Source: an uncultured Prevotellaceae bacterium (lineage in GTDB: Bacteria; Bacteroidota; Bacteroidia; Bacteroidales; Muribaculaceae). From it: 64,000 nucleotides of DNA. The position numbers and the translations under genes are program-made. The notes under the pieces are model-generated. The model did not search any database and was not told the origin of the DNA. It worked only from the letters and a program-made list of their open reading frames with translations. Positions 45,854-54,763 of this stretch are shown here, in pieces. Location of the stretch: positions 62,001 through 126,000 of the forward strand of contig ONEL01000009.1 of NCBI GenBank assembly GCA_900316835.1, given 5' to 3'. Position 1 is the stretch's first letter; each line of letters starts with the position of its first letter.

Positions 45854-46550
45854 GGAGCTGCTAAATAGTGCTTTATCGGTGCTGATGCCACGCACTTGCT
45901 CGGTGTGTGACAAGCCGCTAGAGGTTGATGAGAAATTCCTGTGCCGCAAGTGCCTAATGGACCTGCCACGCACTCACTATGAGGAAATAGACTTCAATCC
46001 TTTTGAACAATTAATGGCTGGCAAAGTGTCTGTGGAGCGATGCACCAGCTATTTCTTCTACCACAAGAGCGACCCCTATGCTTCTATACTCCACGACATC
46101 AAGTATCGCAACATGCCCACCATGGGCCGATGGCTCACTCAACGTGCTGTGAGCGAGATGAGTGGCTCTGATTTCTTCACAGGCATTGATGCCATAGTGC
46201 CTGTGCCATTGCATTACACCAAGCTAGCTAGCCGTGGTTACAACCAGAGCGAATTCTTAGCACAGGGCATCTCACGAGCAACAGCAGTGCCTGTGATAAA
46301 GGCGGTTAAGGCCATCAAGGAACATTCCACACAAACTCACAAAGACGCTGTTGAGCGCCAAAAAAACATTGAGGGAACTTTTGCCGTGGCTAAGAAACAT
46401 GTAGCAGCGTTGCAAGGCAAGCACTTGCTACTCGTCGATGACGTGGTGACAACCGGCTCTACTCTGCTGGCTTGTGCCACAGTGCTCAAGCAAGCTATCC
46501 CTGGTGTGCGCATCTCACTCTTCACCCTCGCCGCAGCACAACTGGAATAG
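45843..46550 (+). CDS. ComF-family phosphoribosyltransferase-like protein
   Basis: 235 residues from ATG 45843, inside the end of recX; longer in-frame starts overlap recX completely. N-terminal zinc-finger-like CSVCDKP...CRKC, then FFYHKSDPYASILHDIKY, VPVPLHYTKLASRGYNQSEFL and the PRPP-loop HLLLVDDVVTTGSTLLA. ComF-type proteins act in DNA uptake in some bacteria; the role here is not known. Confidence 0.93.
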   Translation: MKIKELLNSALSVLMPRTCSVCDKPLEVDEKFLCRKCLMDLPRTHYEEIDFNPFEQLMAGKVSVERCTSYFFYHKSDPYASILHDIKYRNMPTMGRWLTQRAVSEMSGSDFFTGIDAIVPVPLHYTKLASRGYNQSEFLAQGISRATAVPVIKAVKAIKEHSTQTHKDAVERQKNIEGTFAVAKKHVAALQGKHLLLVDDVVTTGSTLLACATVLKQAIPGVRISLFTLAAAQLE

Positions 46551-46584
46551 CTAGCAAAAAACATAGCCCCGACCCGTCCGACCT

Positions 46585-46735
46585 AAGGCGGATTTTCAGC
46601 CGAAGGCTGAACCCTAAGTACCCCCTTTGGCATTTGCGCAGCGCGCAATAGCAAGCGGAACAAGTGTCAAGGGGGGGATTTGACAACTACACACTTGTCG
46701 CCAGCGACGCCCCCCTTTGTTCTGTCAATCAATAA
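46585..46735. repeat. GC-rich nested inverted-repeat element
   Basis: Contains TTCAGCC-gaa-GGCTGAA, GCGCAGCGCGC, CAAGTGT...ACACTTG and opposing G/C tracts (CCCCCTTTG, CAAGGGGGGG, CCCCCCTTTG). It stands out from AT-rich surroundings and has no coding sense. Probably a REP-like dispersed intergenic element; only one copy in this window. Confidence 0.55.
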
Positions 46736-46805
46736 TGATTATTTTTACTACTTTCATTTTTCTCAAAAAGATTATCATTTTCTTGTAAAATCCATAAAAC
46801 ATAAT

Positions 46806-46813
46806 TATCTTTG
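46806..46813 (+). promoter_or_regulatory. -7 box TATCTTTG for the ncRNA
   Basis: Matches TAnnTTTG; a transcript would begin near 46820. Confidence 0.65.
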
Positions 46814-46819
46814 CGCTTG

Positions 46820-47117
46820 ACAGGTTAGCCCAATAGAGGGCGGCGGGTCAATACATTATTGGTAAAGGGCGTTTACTAACGGCGTTATCTTCCGTTCTCT
46901 GAATCTCGCAAATTCACATAACTCCAGAAGATACGGCAACAAAGTAGACGTCCACGTTGGGTGAATACTATGCCCAGACACTGCCTTTTAGGTGGTGTTA
47001 TGCAGCATATATATTCAACACTGACGTGGGCTAACTGCGTTGCTTATCCTGGAGTGGGGCAATGCGAGAGCCTGAGGACGGGGTAAGCTAAAGTACAGAT
47101 TCCCACGTCTTTTTTAT
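46820..47117 (+). ncRNA. structured non-coding RNA, about 290 nt, class not identified (6S/Bacteroidales-1-like is one option)
   Basis: Promoter at 46806 and a U-rich end (CCCACGTC followed by T6 near 47110) frame a stretch without ORFs but with clear pairing. 5' TTAGCCC can pair with GGGGTAAGCTAA near 47080; CCACGTTGGGTGAATA (46951) pairs with TATTCAACACTGACGTGG (47010); GCGTTGC pairs with GGCAATGC (47037/47063); AACGG pairs with CCGTT (46880/46892). The 3' GACGTGGG/CCCACGTC can form an alternative terminator stem. I could not match tmRNA, RNase P, SRP or riboswitch signatures. Confidence 0.6.
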
Positions 47118-47174
47118 TTATGCACGCCTTAAATCCGAGGAATCTAAAAAGGCAATGAAAACCAAGAAATCATT

Positions 47175-47441
47175 ATGAAGAAGAAAGTGTTCATTTTGTT
47201 GGCAGTGATTATTGCTGTGACAGCCTCAGCTGTATTTGCAGCTGGAGGTAGTTGGCGGGTAATCAAAGATACTAATTGCAACAAATGCGTTATCAACAAC
47301 AATGACCGTAAATGTGGCCAATGTGGTAGCTTTATGACATCCGGTATAATGGAACCTTCCGACAAAGGCTATATTAATGAAGCCACCTTCACATGTACTA
47401 ATGCCAACTGCGGCCATACCGTAAGAGGTGCGTATAAGTAA
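47175..47441 (+). CDS. small secreted cysteine-rich protein
   Basis: 88 residues. Signal peptide MKKKVFILLAVIIAVTASA ends near VFAA. The mature part has eight Cys, mostly as CxxC pairs (NCNKC, CGQCG, CTNANCGHT), like a zinc-ribbon. Possibly metal-binding in the envelope. Starts about 60 bases after the ncRNA end. Confidence 0.65.
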   Translation: MKKKVFILLAVIIAVTASAVFAAGGSWRVIKDTNCNKCVINNNDRKCGQCGSFMTSGIMEPSDKGYINEATFTCTNANCGHTVRGAYK

Positions 47442-47621
47442 CTAGAACGCAGATAGGACATTCTCTAGCGTGTCCTCTCTAGTAATTTCAAAATAGGTCT
47501 TTTCATCTTTTTGCACTCTCGTCGTAGACACGGGGTCAACATGCTTGCCCCACCGAACTATCCAGCCTTTAGATGTAACAAACTTGGGGCATATCGTTAA
47601 CAACGGTTTTGACCAACTCAT
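47442..47621 (-). CDS. possible small protein, 59 residues
   Basis: Minus-strand ORF from ATG 47621 to TAG 47442, abutting the stop of the gene at 47175. It reads MSWSKPLLTICPKFVTSKGW then IVRWGKHVDPVSTTRVQ and EITREDTLENVLSAF, a normal amino-acid mix. No family recognised; it may be a gene fragment. The rest of the gap up to 47745 is AT-rich and empty. Confidence 0.35.
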   Translation of the reverse strand: MSWSKPLLTICPKFVTSKGWIVRWGKHVDPVSTTRVQKDEKTYFEITREDTLENVLSAF

Positions 47622-47745
47622 AATCTGTCTAATTCCAAGTTTTGATACAACCTAAAGTAAAATAATATCAAATTTATTAAACGTACAAATGTACGACTCA
47701 TAAGACATATTTAATTAATCATTTACAAACCATTATTTAATAAAA

Positions 47746-49113
47746 ATGAAAAGAACGATCATTACAAGTTTATTAGTCGCGACATGCTTGCTTGCTAGCA
47801 ATGCGCAGCAGTTGACCAATAAAGTTAGCGACGAGAAGATACTAGACCGTTTCTTGTCGTATGCAAAGATTGAGAGTCAGTCAATAGATGAGCCTAGCAT
47901 GACTTCGTTTCCCATGACCGATGGACAACGACAAATTGCCACATTCATCTGCGACGAGGTAAAAGCCATGAATGGAAAAGGTGTGAAGGTAACACTTAGC
48001 AAGGACTATTATGTTTATGTTGATATCCCATCTAACGTGAAAAAGGAAGTGCCATCCATCCTGCTTATGGCTCACCTGGATGTCACTCCCGAAGCACCAG
48101 GCAATGGCATCAAGCCCATGGTGCACCGCAACTATGACGGTGGAAAGATTAAGCTCAACAACGGCATAGTGCTAGATCCCAACACAGCACAAGGTGCACA
48201 CCTCAAGGAACTTAAAGGCAAGACCATTGTCACAAGCGATGGCACTACCCTGCTAGGTGCCGACGACAAGACTGGTTGCGCAGTATTGGTTTCGCTTGTA
48301 GAGGAGCTGATAAAGAACCCCGGCTTTAAGCATGGTCGTGTTATGATAGCATTGAGCCAGAACGAGGATGTGGGCAAAGCGGCTTTGCGATATGACCCAA
48401 CCGTGTTTGGCGACAAACCCGACATTGTGATTGACCTTGATGGAAGTGACCCCAACGAGTTCTCGATAGCCAACTTCTCGGCTATAGGGCAGAGTTACCT
48501 ATTCCAGGGCAACAAGGCTCATCCGAGCGACGGCAAAAAAGCTGGCTATGCCGATGCTCTCACTGCCGCAGCCTATTTTATAGGCTTAGTGCCTGCTGAA
48601 ATGAATCCCAGCAAGCGTGAGGGAGAAGAAGGTTACATACACTGCTACTCAATGACCCACCCACTTGACGAGAACGGAAAGCCAAACACCAACGACTATG
48701 TGGTTAAGGTGCGCTTGCGCTACTTTGACCAGCAAGAAGGGGCTTACCAAAAGCAACTCATGGCTTACAATCTTGCTAAGGTACAAAAGGAGTTTCCTAA
48801 TGTAAAAGCCAGCATTACCGACAATGAGATGCAATATGAAAACATTGCCTACACTATGCCCACTTACCTGCCCGACATGATACTCAAAGCAGCCGGCGAC
48901 GCTGGCATGAAAATGGAACCACGCAGTTCACGTGGAGGAACAACATCGGCAATGATGGTGGCACGTTTCCCCGAGGCAATGCCAGGCGGCTCAGGCATCT
49001 ACTCGGGCCAGCAATCGGAGCACTCAGTGTATGAGTGGTGCTGCGTTGAGGAAATGAGCGCACTGGTAAACCTGTGCGAGAGCTTAATAACACAAATTGT
49101 TAATAAGAAATGA
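47746..49113 (+). CDS. pepT: exported peptidase T-like tripeptide aminopeptidase
   Basis: 455 residues, M20 family. Zinc-site motifs: LLMAHLDVTPEAPGN (His, Asp), LLGADDKTG (bridging Asp), LSQNEDVGK (catalytic Glu, then Asp in place of the usual Glu ligand), VIDLDGSDP and SGQQSEHSVYEW (late His). It removes N-terminal residues from tripeptides. Unlike the cytosolic enzyme it starts with a signal peptide (LLVATCLLASNAQQ), so a periplasmic role is inferred. The stop overlaps the ATG of the next gene. Confidence 0.92.
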   Translation: MKRTIITSLLVATCLLASNAQQLTNKVSDEKILDRFLSYAKIESQSIDEPSMTSFPMTDGQRQIATFICDEVKAMNGKGVKVTLSKDYYVYVDIPSNVKKEVPSILLMAHLDVTPEAPGNGIKPMVHRNYDGGKIKLNNGIVLDPNTAQGAHLKELKGKTIVTSDGTTLLGADDKTGCAVLVSLVEELIKNPGFKHGRVMIALSQNEDVGKAALRYDPTVFGDKPDIVIDLDGSDPNEFSIANFSAIGQSYLFQGNKAHPSDGKKAGYADALTAAAYFIGLVPAEMNPSKREGEEGYIHCYSMTHPLDENGKPNTNDYVVKVRLRYFDQQEGAYQKQLMAYNLAKVQKEFPNVKASITDNEMQYENIAYTMPTYLPDMILKAAGDAGMKMEPRSSRGGTTSAMMVARFPEAMPGGSGIYSGQQSEHSVYEWCCVEEMSALVNLCESLITQIVNKK

Positions 49114-49814
49114 AGATTATGAATATCCGTTTTAGTTATATAATAAGTACATTGAGCCTCATCATTGCAATGTGCAATATTGGCACTCAACATGTTAATG
49201 CTCAAATCCACATTAATGGTGGTGCCAAGTATTATCACCTGCGAGGGAGCAATGAGTTCTTTACAGGCACTGTTGAACTTGAGATTTTGAACAGCATAGG
49301 CACTGGATTCGGTGCCACTGTCCAGTATGGCAAGGACAAGTTCGACCGCAATTACATCTCCTTCGACCCAGTGTCGCTCGTGTGTGGCTTAGGACTTTTC
49401 ATTAACTATGCCAAGATGAACAAGATGATCAAGCAACTGCAAGAACAGTATGATATTGATCGGGAACAAGCCATCAGCATTTTGCATGAGAATGGCACTT
49501 ACAGGTCAATGATGGAAGGTAACAAAGCCACTGCCATATTGGCAATGGCTGGAAACACAAAGCTATATATAAATCTCGAAGGGCACGACTTCACCGATTG
49601 CAAGTATTTCTTGGCTCCAGAAGTGAGCTTGCTTCGCTTTGTCAAGATACAAGGCGAGGACATGGACTACTGCGGAAGCATTGGTGGGCGATTCATGTAT
49701 GTGCCCACCTATCACATGACAATGAGTGCCTTTGGGGAATTCCAGTGGAGCTATAAGAAAGGCTCTCCCGCCAAGGGCTGGGCCGTGGGGTTGACAATTG
49801 GGTATCAATATTAA
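49110..49814 (+). CDS. probable outer-membrane beta-barrel protein
   Basis: 234 residues; signal peptide ends HVNAQ. Alternating strand-like segments (GGAKYYHLRGSNEFFTG, GFGATVQYGKDK, SMSAFGEFQWSY-type) and a C-terminal WAVGLTIGYQY ending in aromatic Tyr point to a small barrel. A helical insert lies in the middle (MNKMIKQLQEQYDIDREQA). Coupled to pepT by a 4-base overlap and followed 12 bp later by a thioredoxin gene. Function unknown. Confidence 0.7.
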   Translation: MKIMNIRFSYIISTLSLIIAMCNIGTQHVNAQIHINGGAKYYHLRGSNEFFTGTVELEILNSIGTGFGATVQYGKDKFDRNYISFDPVSLVCGLGLFINYAKMNKMIKQLQEQYDIDREQAISILHENGTYRSMMEGNKATAILAMAGNTKLYINLEGHDFTDCKYFLAPEVSLLRFVKIQGEDMDYCGSIGGRFMYVPTYHMTMSAFGEFQWSYKKGSPAKGWAVGLTIGYQY

Positions 49815-49826
49815 CATTTTGCACTA

Positions 49827-50240
49827 ATGAAAAAGATTATATTATTCTCAGTCATCATTATTTCGTGTTTGTACACCACTACTTATGCTCAAACCCGAGA
49901 AATCGATGCCAACGAGCTTGCCACCTCATTGATGCCACACATGACAAAGCCCATTGTTATTGACTTTTGGGCAACATGGTGTGGTCCATGTAGGCAATAT
50001 AGTCCAACATTTCATTCAGTAGCAAGATTGCAAAGTAGACAAGCCGATTTCTATAAAGTTGATATAGACAACAATCGCGATTTAGTAGGCATATTTGAAA
50101 TCAATGCTGTTCCCACAACAATTGTTATTTATAGCAAGACAGGAGAACATCTCAAGGCTGAAGGCATCCTTACAGCCGAAGAGTTAAAAACATTGATACA
50201 ACAAGCACAAGGATTGCTTGACTTAAATGATAGTTTCTAA
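49827..50240 (+). CDS. exported thioredoxin
   Basis: 137 residues: signal peptide ending TYAQ, then a thioredoxin fold with the redox motif WCGPC at residues 51-55 (IDFWATWCGPCRQYSP), VDIDNNRDLVGIFEI and the cis-Pro loop AVPTTIVIY. A periplasmic thiol-disulfide enzyme. 21 bp upstream of a second thioredoxin-fold gene. Confidence 0.93.
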   Translation: MKKIILFSVIIISCLYTTTYAQTREIDANELATSLMPHMTKPIVIDFWATWCGPCRQYSPTFHSVARLQSRQADFYKVDIDNNRDLVGIFEINAVPTTIVIYSKTGEHLKAEGILTAEELKTLIQQAQGLLDLNDSF

Positions 50241-50261
50241 TTTTTTATAAAACTTCATAAT

Positions 50262-50789
50262 ATGAAAAAGCAAGTATTTATTTTATTGTCTATACTGATG
50301 CTTACTACTGCAAATGCTGTAGCTCAGGGCAATGTTATGAATCTAAATTACAGTGATTTTGAGTATATCGACCGAACCGAAGAACGCCCCATGGCGATAC
50401 TCTTTGGCTCAAACTACTGTAAGCATTCTAAAGAAGCTCTTAAACTCATGAAGAAGGTTGCGACCAAATATGGTGACCAAGTGCTGTTTTATGGAGTAAA
50501 CTGCGATACTGATGAAAATTTTGAATGGATCAAAATACTGTGGGAAGAGAGTAATTTAAGCTATGAGTTTGGTGAAATGCCAGGTACTCCCGTTTGGCTG
50601 TTCTTGCAGGAAAAGCACAGCACCCCTGAGCATGACATTCATTATTATCATAACACATCGGGGGGATGGTATCCCCAGCACGCTCTGTATCATTACAAAG
50701 AGCGAACTCTCGCTGGTCCGTTAACTGAATCTGAAATTGAAAATTTTGTGAAGGACATTTTAGGTTTGGAATGGGAGGCAGAAGACTGA
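50262..50789 (+). CDS. exported thioredoxin-fold protein with monothiol CKHS site
   Basis: 175 residues; signal peptide ends AVAQ. Thioredoxin-like core with NYCKHS at 52-56 in place of CxxC (Ser replaces the second Cys), LFYGVNCDTDENFEW and a cis-Pro loop MPGTPVWLF. The single active-site Cys suggests isomerase, glutaredoxin-like or binding rather than disulfide-reducing function. Forms a pair with the CGPC protein upstream. Confidence 0.8.
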   Translation: MKKQVFILLSILMLTTANAVAQGNVMNLNYSDFEYIDRTEERPMAILFGSNYCKHSKEALKLMKKVATKYGDQVLFYGVNCDTDENFEWIKILWEESNLSYEFGEMPGTPVWLFLQEKHSTPEHDIHYYHNTSGGWYPQHALYHYKERTLAGPLTESEIENFVKDILGLEWEAED

Positions 50790-50801
50790 TATAATGATTG
50801 G

Positions 50802-50857
50802 AAGGTGGTTCTATAAATTCCCTAATATAACAACAGCAATTTATAGGACCACCTTTT
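50802..50857. terminator. inverted repeat, likely bidirectional terminator
   Basis: AAGGTGGTTCTATAAATT and AATTTATAGGACCACCTTT arms (one mismatch) around a 20-base loop, then TTTTC. The rest of the gap to 51123 is AT-rich with one more hairpin, GTCAATGTG (50987) / CACATTGAC (51006). Confidence 0.7.
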
Positions 50858-51123
50858 CATAACGATATAGAACACACAGCAATTACTATAATTTCTAAAG
50901 AACATGTAATAATGATTTCTCCATTTCATCCTAAAGCGAAGCCTTTTATTTATAATGATCTTATATTGCCTAAGCAACGATGCCGTGTCAATGTGGCTTT
51001 TAGGGCACATTGACTTCCTAGAGGCTTCAGGGGAAATAACCATCCCCCACTCAGTGAGAGCATTGGAAAGTGAGCATTCCCCAACTCAACAACCATTATA
51101 ATTGACTAATCAAAATAATCAAC

Positions 51124-53712
51124 ATGGCAAAATCACAACATAAGAAATCGACAGATATCATTAGGCATCATGTTCGATATAAAATAAACAAAGAGAGCTT
51201 TACGGCAACAGTTTTAGGCCTTGATGACAAGAAGTATAAGGGTGAATTAAGAATTGCCGAGAAGATTTATCATGATGGCAATTTTTATAAAGTGACGCAT
51301 ATTGAAAAAAATGCTTTTCTATATTGTCAAGGATTAACAGGCGCTCTCACTATTCCCAATGGTATTACCACTATTGAAATAGGAGTATTCGATGGGTGCA
51401 CAGGTTTAACAGGTCCTCTCACCATTCCTGAAGGTGTCACTGATATAAAGAGCAGTGCTTTCAGTGGATGTTCTGGATTAACAGGTCCACTCACCCTTCC
51501 TGAGTCGCTCGTCACTATTGGTTCGTCTGCCTTTCACGATTGTTCTGGGTTAACAGGTCCTCTCACCATCCCTGAAGGTGTTACTTCAATAAGATACTGG
51601 GCTTTTGAAGGCTGTTCTGGATTTACAGGTTCACTTATTCTTCCTGAGTCACTCGTCACTATTGGTTCGCATGCCTTTCACGATTGTTCTGGGTTAACAG
51701 GTCCACTCATTCTTCCAAAGTCGCTCGTCATTATTGAACAGTGCACCTTTAGAAACTGTTCCGGATTAACAGGTCCTCTCACCATTCCTGAAGGTGTTAC
51801 TTCAATAGGAGAAAGGGCTTTTGATGGATGTTCTGGATTTACAGGTCCACTTATTCTTCCTGAGTCGCTCGTCACTATTGGTTGTGAGGCTTTTGGGGAC
51901 TGTTCTGGATTTACAGGTCCACTTATTCTTCCAAAGTCGCTCGTCACTATTGAAATGTGGGCCTTTAGAGACTGTTCTGGATTTACGGGATCACTAACTA
52001 TTCCCGATAATGTTATTGCAATTGAGAGAAGGGCTTTTTGTGGCTGTTCTGGGCTGACAGGTCCACTAACCATCCCCGAAACAGTTATATATATTAGCTC
52101 CGAGGCATCTGACGAGATGTTGTTATATGACAAAAATCGTACACTCTTGAATGCCAACTTCTCAGAGGCGGATGAGGACGAGTTGCAAAATGCGTGGATT
52201 GATGAATGGGGAGTAAGATACAGTCAAGACCGTAAACGACTGCTCAAGGCACCAGATGACATAAAATCTTATTCCATTCCTTACGGGACAGAAGTTATTT
52301 GTTCTAGTGCCTTCTTAGGATGTGAACATCTTGAAAACCTTATCATTCCCAATACAATAGAAACAATTGGGGACTTAGCGTTTGTCAGATGTTATTCCCT
52401 GTTAGACCTAAAAATACCCGACTCTGTCACACACATTGGGGATGAGGCTTTTTACGATTGCTTGTACCTTAAGAAGATAGAGCTGTCCAACTCTATAAAA
52501 ACAATTGGGGAGTATACTTTTGGCTATTGCCAGGACCTTGATGATATAAGAATCCCCGCATCGGTGAGATATATCGCCGCTGGAGCGTTTGACACATGCG
52601 GTTTAAAAAATATCACACTTTTAAACCCCATCGCAAAGATATCGAATAAAGCTTTTGATTTTGAATTTTGTGATACTCATGAGGAGCCTTTTGAGCAATT
52701 CCTTATTCCCTGTGGCACAAAAGAGAAGTTCTTAAAAGAGAATTCCAACACTTATATTCACAATCTTGAAGAAGATGAAAATATTATTACCGACGATGAA
52801 CTTCTCAAGGCATGGGAGGACGATTGTGGGGTAAAATTCAGTGCCGACCGCAAGCGACTGCTCAAAGCACCGGAAAATTTGGGTTCTTATGCCATTCCCC
52901 AGGGAACCGAAATCATCTGTTATGAAGCCTTTGCCGGTTGCGACATCGCAAATATCAAAATTCCAAACTCCGTGACAACAATAAAGGAGAGAGCTTTCTG
53001 CCACTGTGAGCAGTTGGAGAGTATTGTGATTCCTAATTCGGTAGAAGTTATTTATAAAGAAGCATTTATGTGCTGCAAAAAATTAACTGAAATTAGTCTA
53101 TCCGACTCATTAAAAACCATCAGTGAGTGGATGTTTTATGATTGTAACTCACTCATTAAAATAAAACTTCCACAAAATCTTATCCACATAGAGAAAGGAG
53201 CTTTCTTTAAATGTGTCTCACTTAAAAAATGTGACATTCCCAGGTATATATATTATATTGGGGTTCTATCATTTGCCTATTGCGAATCTCTCACCTCATT
53301 CACTGTTCCCAAACCAATCAAACGAGACTGGATCAAGTCGATGGGGCTTGATGATGGAGTTTTCTTCGGCTGCAAAAACCTTACTGAGATATATTTACCT
53401 GAAAAGATGCATGACCTGATGTCTTATAATTTTCCTTATAGACGTGACCCATTTGCTAATTGTCCGTCATTGAAGAAAATTTATGTGCCCGCTGGAGCTA
53501 AACAAAAAATATTAAACATCTTTGGGTCAAAATATGACCAACTTGTAGTTGAGATTTCAAAGCAAGAACAGGCACAAGAGGCTTCACGGCACCAGGATTC
53601 ATCTACACAAAATGTTGAACATTATGAGCCACCAATGGTAGTATATAAGCACAAATTATCAATAACCGGCAAGTTGATGTCGTTCTTTAAATCTTTAATT
53701 AAGAAGAAATAG
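51124..53712 (+). CDS. large LRR_5 (BspA-type) protein without signal peptide
   Basis: 862 residues starting MAKSQHKKSTD, with no signal peptide or T9SS tail visible. About ten LRR units of 23 residues (GCSGLTGPLTIPEGVTSI pattern) at about 75-330 are nearly identical at DNA level, a 69-base tandem array (about 51350-52090). Two copies of a linker module (WGVRYSQDRKRLLKAPDD at about 360 and CGVKFSADRKRLLKAPEN at about 565) each start a second, more diverged LRR block. The C-terminus is Gln/His-rich and ends MSFFKSLIKKK. Lower GC look than the secreted LRR genes at 18.9 and 32.8 kb. Location and ligand unknown. Confidence 0.85.
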   Translation: MAKSQHKKSTDIIRHHVRYKINKESFTATVLGLDDKKYKGELRIAEKIYHDGNFYKVTHIEKNAFLYCQGLTGALTIPNGITTIEIGVFDGCTGLTGPLTIPEGVTDIKSSAFSGCSGLTGPLTLPESLVTIGSSAFHDCSGLTGPLTIPEGVTSIRYWAFEGCSGFTGSLILPESLVTIGSHAFHDCSGLTGPLILPKSLVIIEQCTFRNCSGLTGPLTIPEGVTSIGERAFDGCSGFTGPLILPESLVTIGCEAFGDCSGFTGPLILPKSLVTIEMWAFRDCSGFTGSLTIPDNVIAIERRAFCGCSGLTGPLTIPETVIYISSEASDEMLLYDKNRTLLNANFSEADEDELQNAWIDEWGVRYSQDRKRLLKAPDDIKSYSIPYGTEVICSSAFLGCEHLENLIIPNTIETIGDLAFVRCYSLLDLKIPDSVTHIGDEAFYDCLYLKKIELSNSIKTIGEYTFGYCQDLDDIRIPASVRYIAAGAFDTCGLKNITLLNPIAKISNKAFDFEFCDTHEEPFEQFLIPCGTKEKFLKENSNTYIHNLEEDENIITDDELLKAWEDDCGVKFSADRKRLLKAPENLGSYAIPQGTEIICYEAFAGCDIANIKIPNSVTTIKERAFCHCEQLESIVIPNSVEVIYKEAFMCCKKLTEISLSDSLKTISEWMFYDCNSLIKIKLPQNLIHIEKGAFFKCVSLKKCDIPRYIYYIGVLSFAYCESLTSFTVPKPIKRDWIKSMGLDDGVFFGCKNLTEIYLPEKMHDLMSYNFPYRRDPFANCPSLKKIYVPAGAKQKILNIFGSKYDQLVVEISKQEQAQEASRHQDSSTQNVEHYEPPMVVYKHKLSITGKLMSFFKSLIKKK
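51350..52090 (+). repeat. 69-bp coding tandem repeats in the LRR gene
   Basis: TTCTGGATTAACAGGTCC and CTCACCATTCCTGAAGGTGT recur roughly every 69 bases. Such an array can change copy number by slippage or recombination without shifting the frame. Confidence 0.85.
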
Positions 53713-53835
53713 ATTCCAACCAATAGCAAGAGATAACTTGAAAATAACCATGGGCATCAGCAGGCAGGAAACGGGTTCCTATTGCTTGTTGAGCTCCCCA
53801 AAAATAACGTAGGAACCCATTAAAAAACAATTATT

Positions 53836-54147
53836 ATGAAGAAATTTTTTGTGACAATTCTCGTTGTTTGTTCTGCAATGTCTTGGCCTGTTATGGGTCA
53901 AAAACAGGTAACAGTAACTCCAGCAGGTAACACCAAAGACCGTTCAATTACAGTCGACCCCGCCAAAGGCAACTCGGGATCTACAAACAGAGAAAACTGG
54001 TGGGACAAAAAGGTTAGCGAGGCTCAGAGAAAGGCTGCCCAACAGAAAAAATCTAACAACAACAGCAACGGCAACAACCAGCCTGCACAAAATCAGCAGG
54101 GTGGTAATAAAAACACCACACCAAGCCAGAACACGCAGTCGAAGTAA
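53836..54147 (+). CDS. small secreted Asn/Gln-rich protein
   Basis: 103 residues. Signal peptide ends PVMGQ. A short beta part (QVTVTPAGNTKDRSITVD) is followed by NWWDKKVSEAQRKAAQQKK and a low-complexity Asn/Gln/Gly/Ser tail to the end. No family recognised. Confidence 0.65.
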   Translation: MKKFFVTILVVCSAMSWPVMGQKQVTVTPAGNTKDRSITVDPAKGNSGSTNRENWWDKKVSEAQRKAAQQKKSNNNSNGNNQPAQNQQGGNKNTTPSQNTQSK

Positions 54148-54283
54148 CAAAATGCTACTTGCGTGGAAGTTGTGCATGCGGTTGAGATTTTTGCTCCAAC
54201 TGCTATAGCTTGGCAGCAATGTGTGAAGTGTGCACAACTTCTTTTAACTCTATTGATTATTTAATCATCCAAAACAATCATCG

Positions 54284-54763
54284 ATGATGAGAACACTTAA
54301 GTCATTAAGCATCGCCCTGCTGCTGTGTTGCTTCATGGTGGCAGGCACAACCACGGCAAGCGCTGTGAATCCGTTTAAACCAATTAAGCCTAAAACCCAG
54401 CGAATTAGGGTTAAAACTCCCCGACCCAAAGTATTGCCAAGATTTGAGAAACCTACTAAGAACAATGTCAAGCGTGGCACTCTGCGCGAAAGATTGCAAG
54501 AGCGAAGGGAGCAAATTCGCAAAGGTAAAATTGACAAAGGTAAAAAGAATACCAATTGCAGCCAAACTTGCACGAGCAAATCTCAGAGAAGATTCACCAA
54601 GGAGCCAGTGCTGAACACAGAACTAAGCGAAAAGAATAAGGAATTAATAAAGGCTGCTGAAGAATTTAAAAGATTCCGAGAGCGCGAGCAAAAGCTGGAT
54701 TCTATGCACAAATCATGGCCTTCATTACTACCACGGGATAGTACATTTAAATTTAAACTTTAA
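54284..54763 (+). CDS. small secreted basic protein
   Basis: 159 residues (second Met two codons in is an alternative start). Signal peptide ends ASAVN. The mature part is Lys/Arg/Pro-rich (PFKPIKPKTQRIRVKTPRP), then helical (LRERLQERREQIRKG, KNKELIKAAEEFKRFRERE). One Cys pair (NCSQTC). Function unknown; it forms a small group with the protein at 53836. Confidence 0.65.
   Translation: MMRTLKSLSIALLLCCFMVAGTTTASAVNPFKPIKPKTQRIRVKTPRPKVLPRFEKPTKNNVKRGTLRERLQERREQIRKGKIDKGKKNTNCSQTCTSKSQRRFTKEPVLNTELSEKNKELIKAAEEFKRFREREQKLDSMHKSWPSLLPRDSTFKFKL

Noticed and set aside
46820..47117. tmRNA, RNase P or SRP RNA
   Set aside because: No tRNA-like end or tag reading frame, no GAGGAAAGTCC-type motif, and no SRP tetraloop domain could be found.
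51350..52090. Regular 69-bp repeats considered as CRISPR
   Set aside because: They are in-frame coding repeats of an LRR protein with conserved translation.
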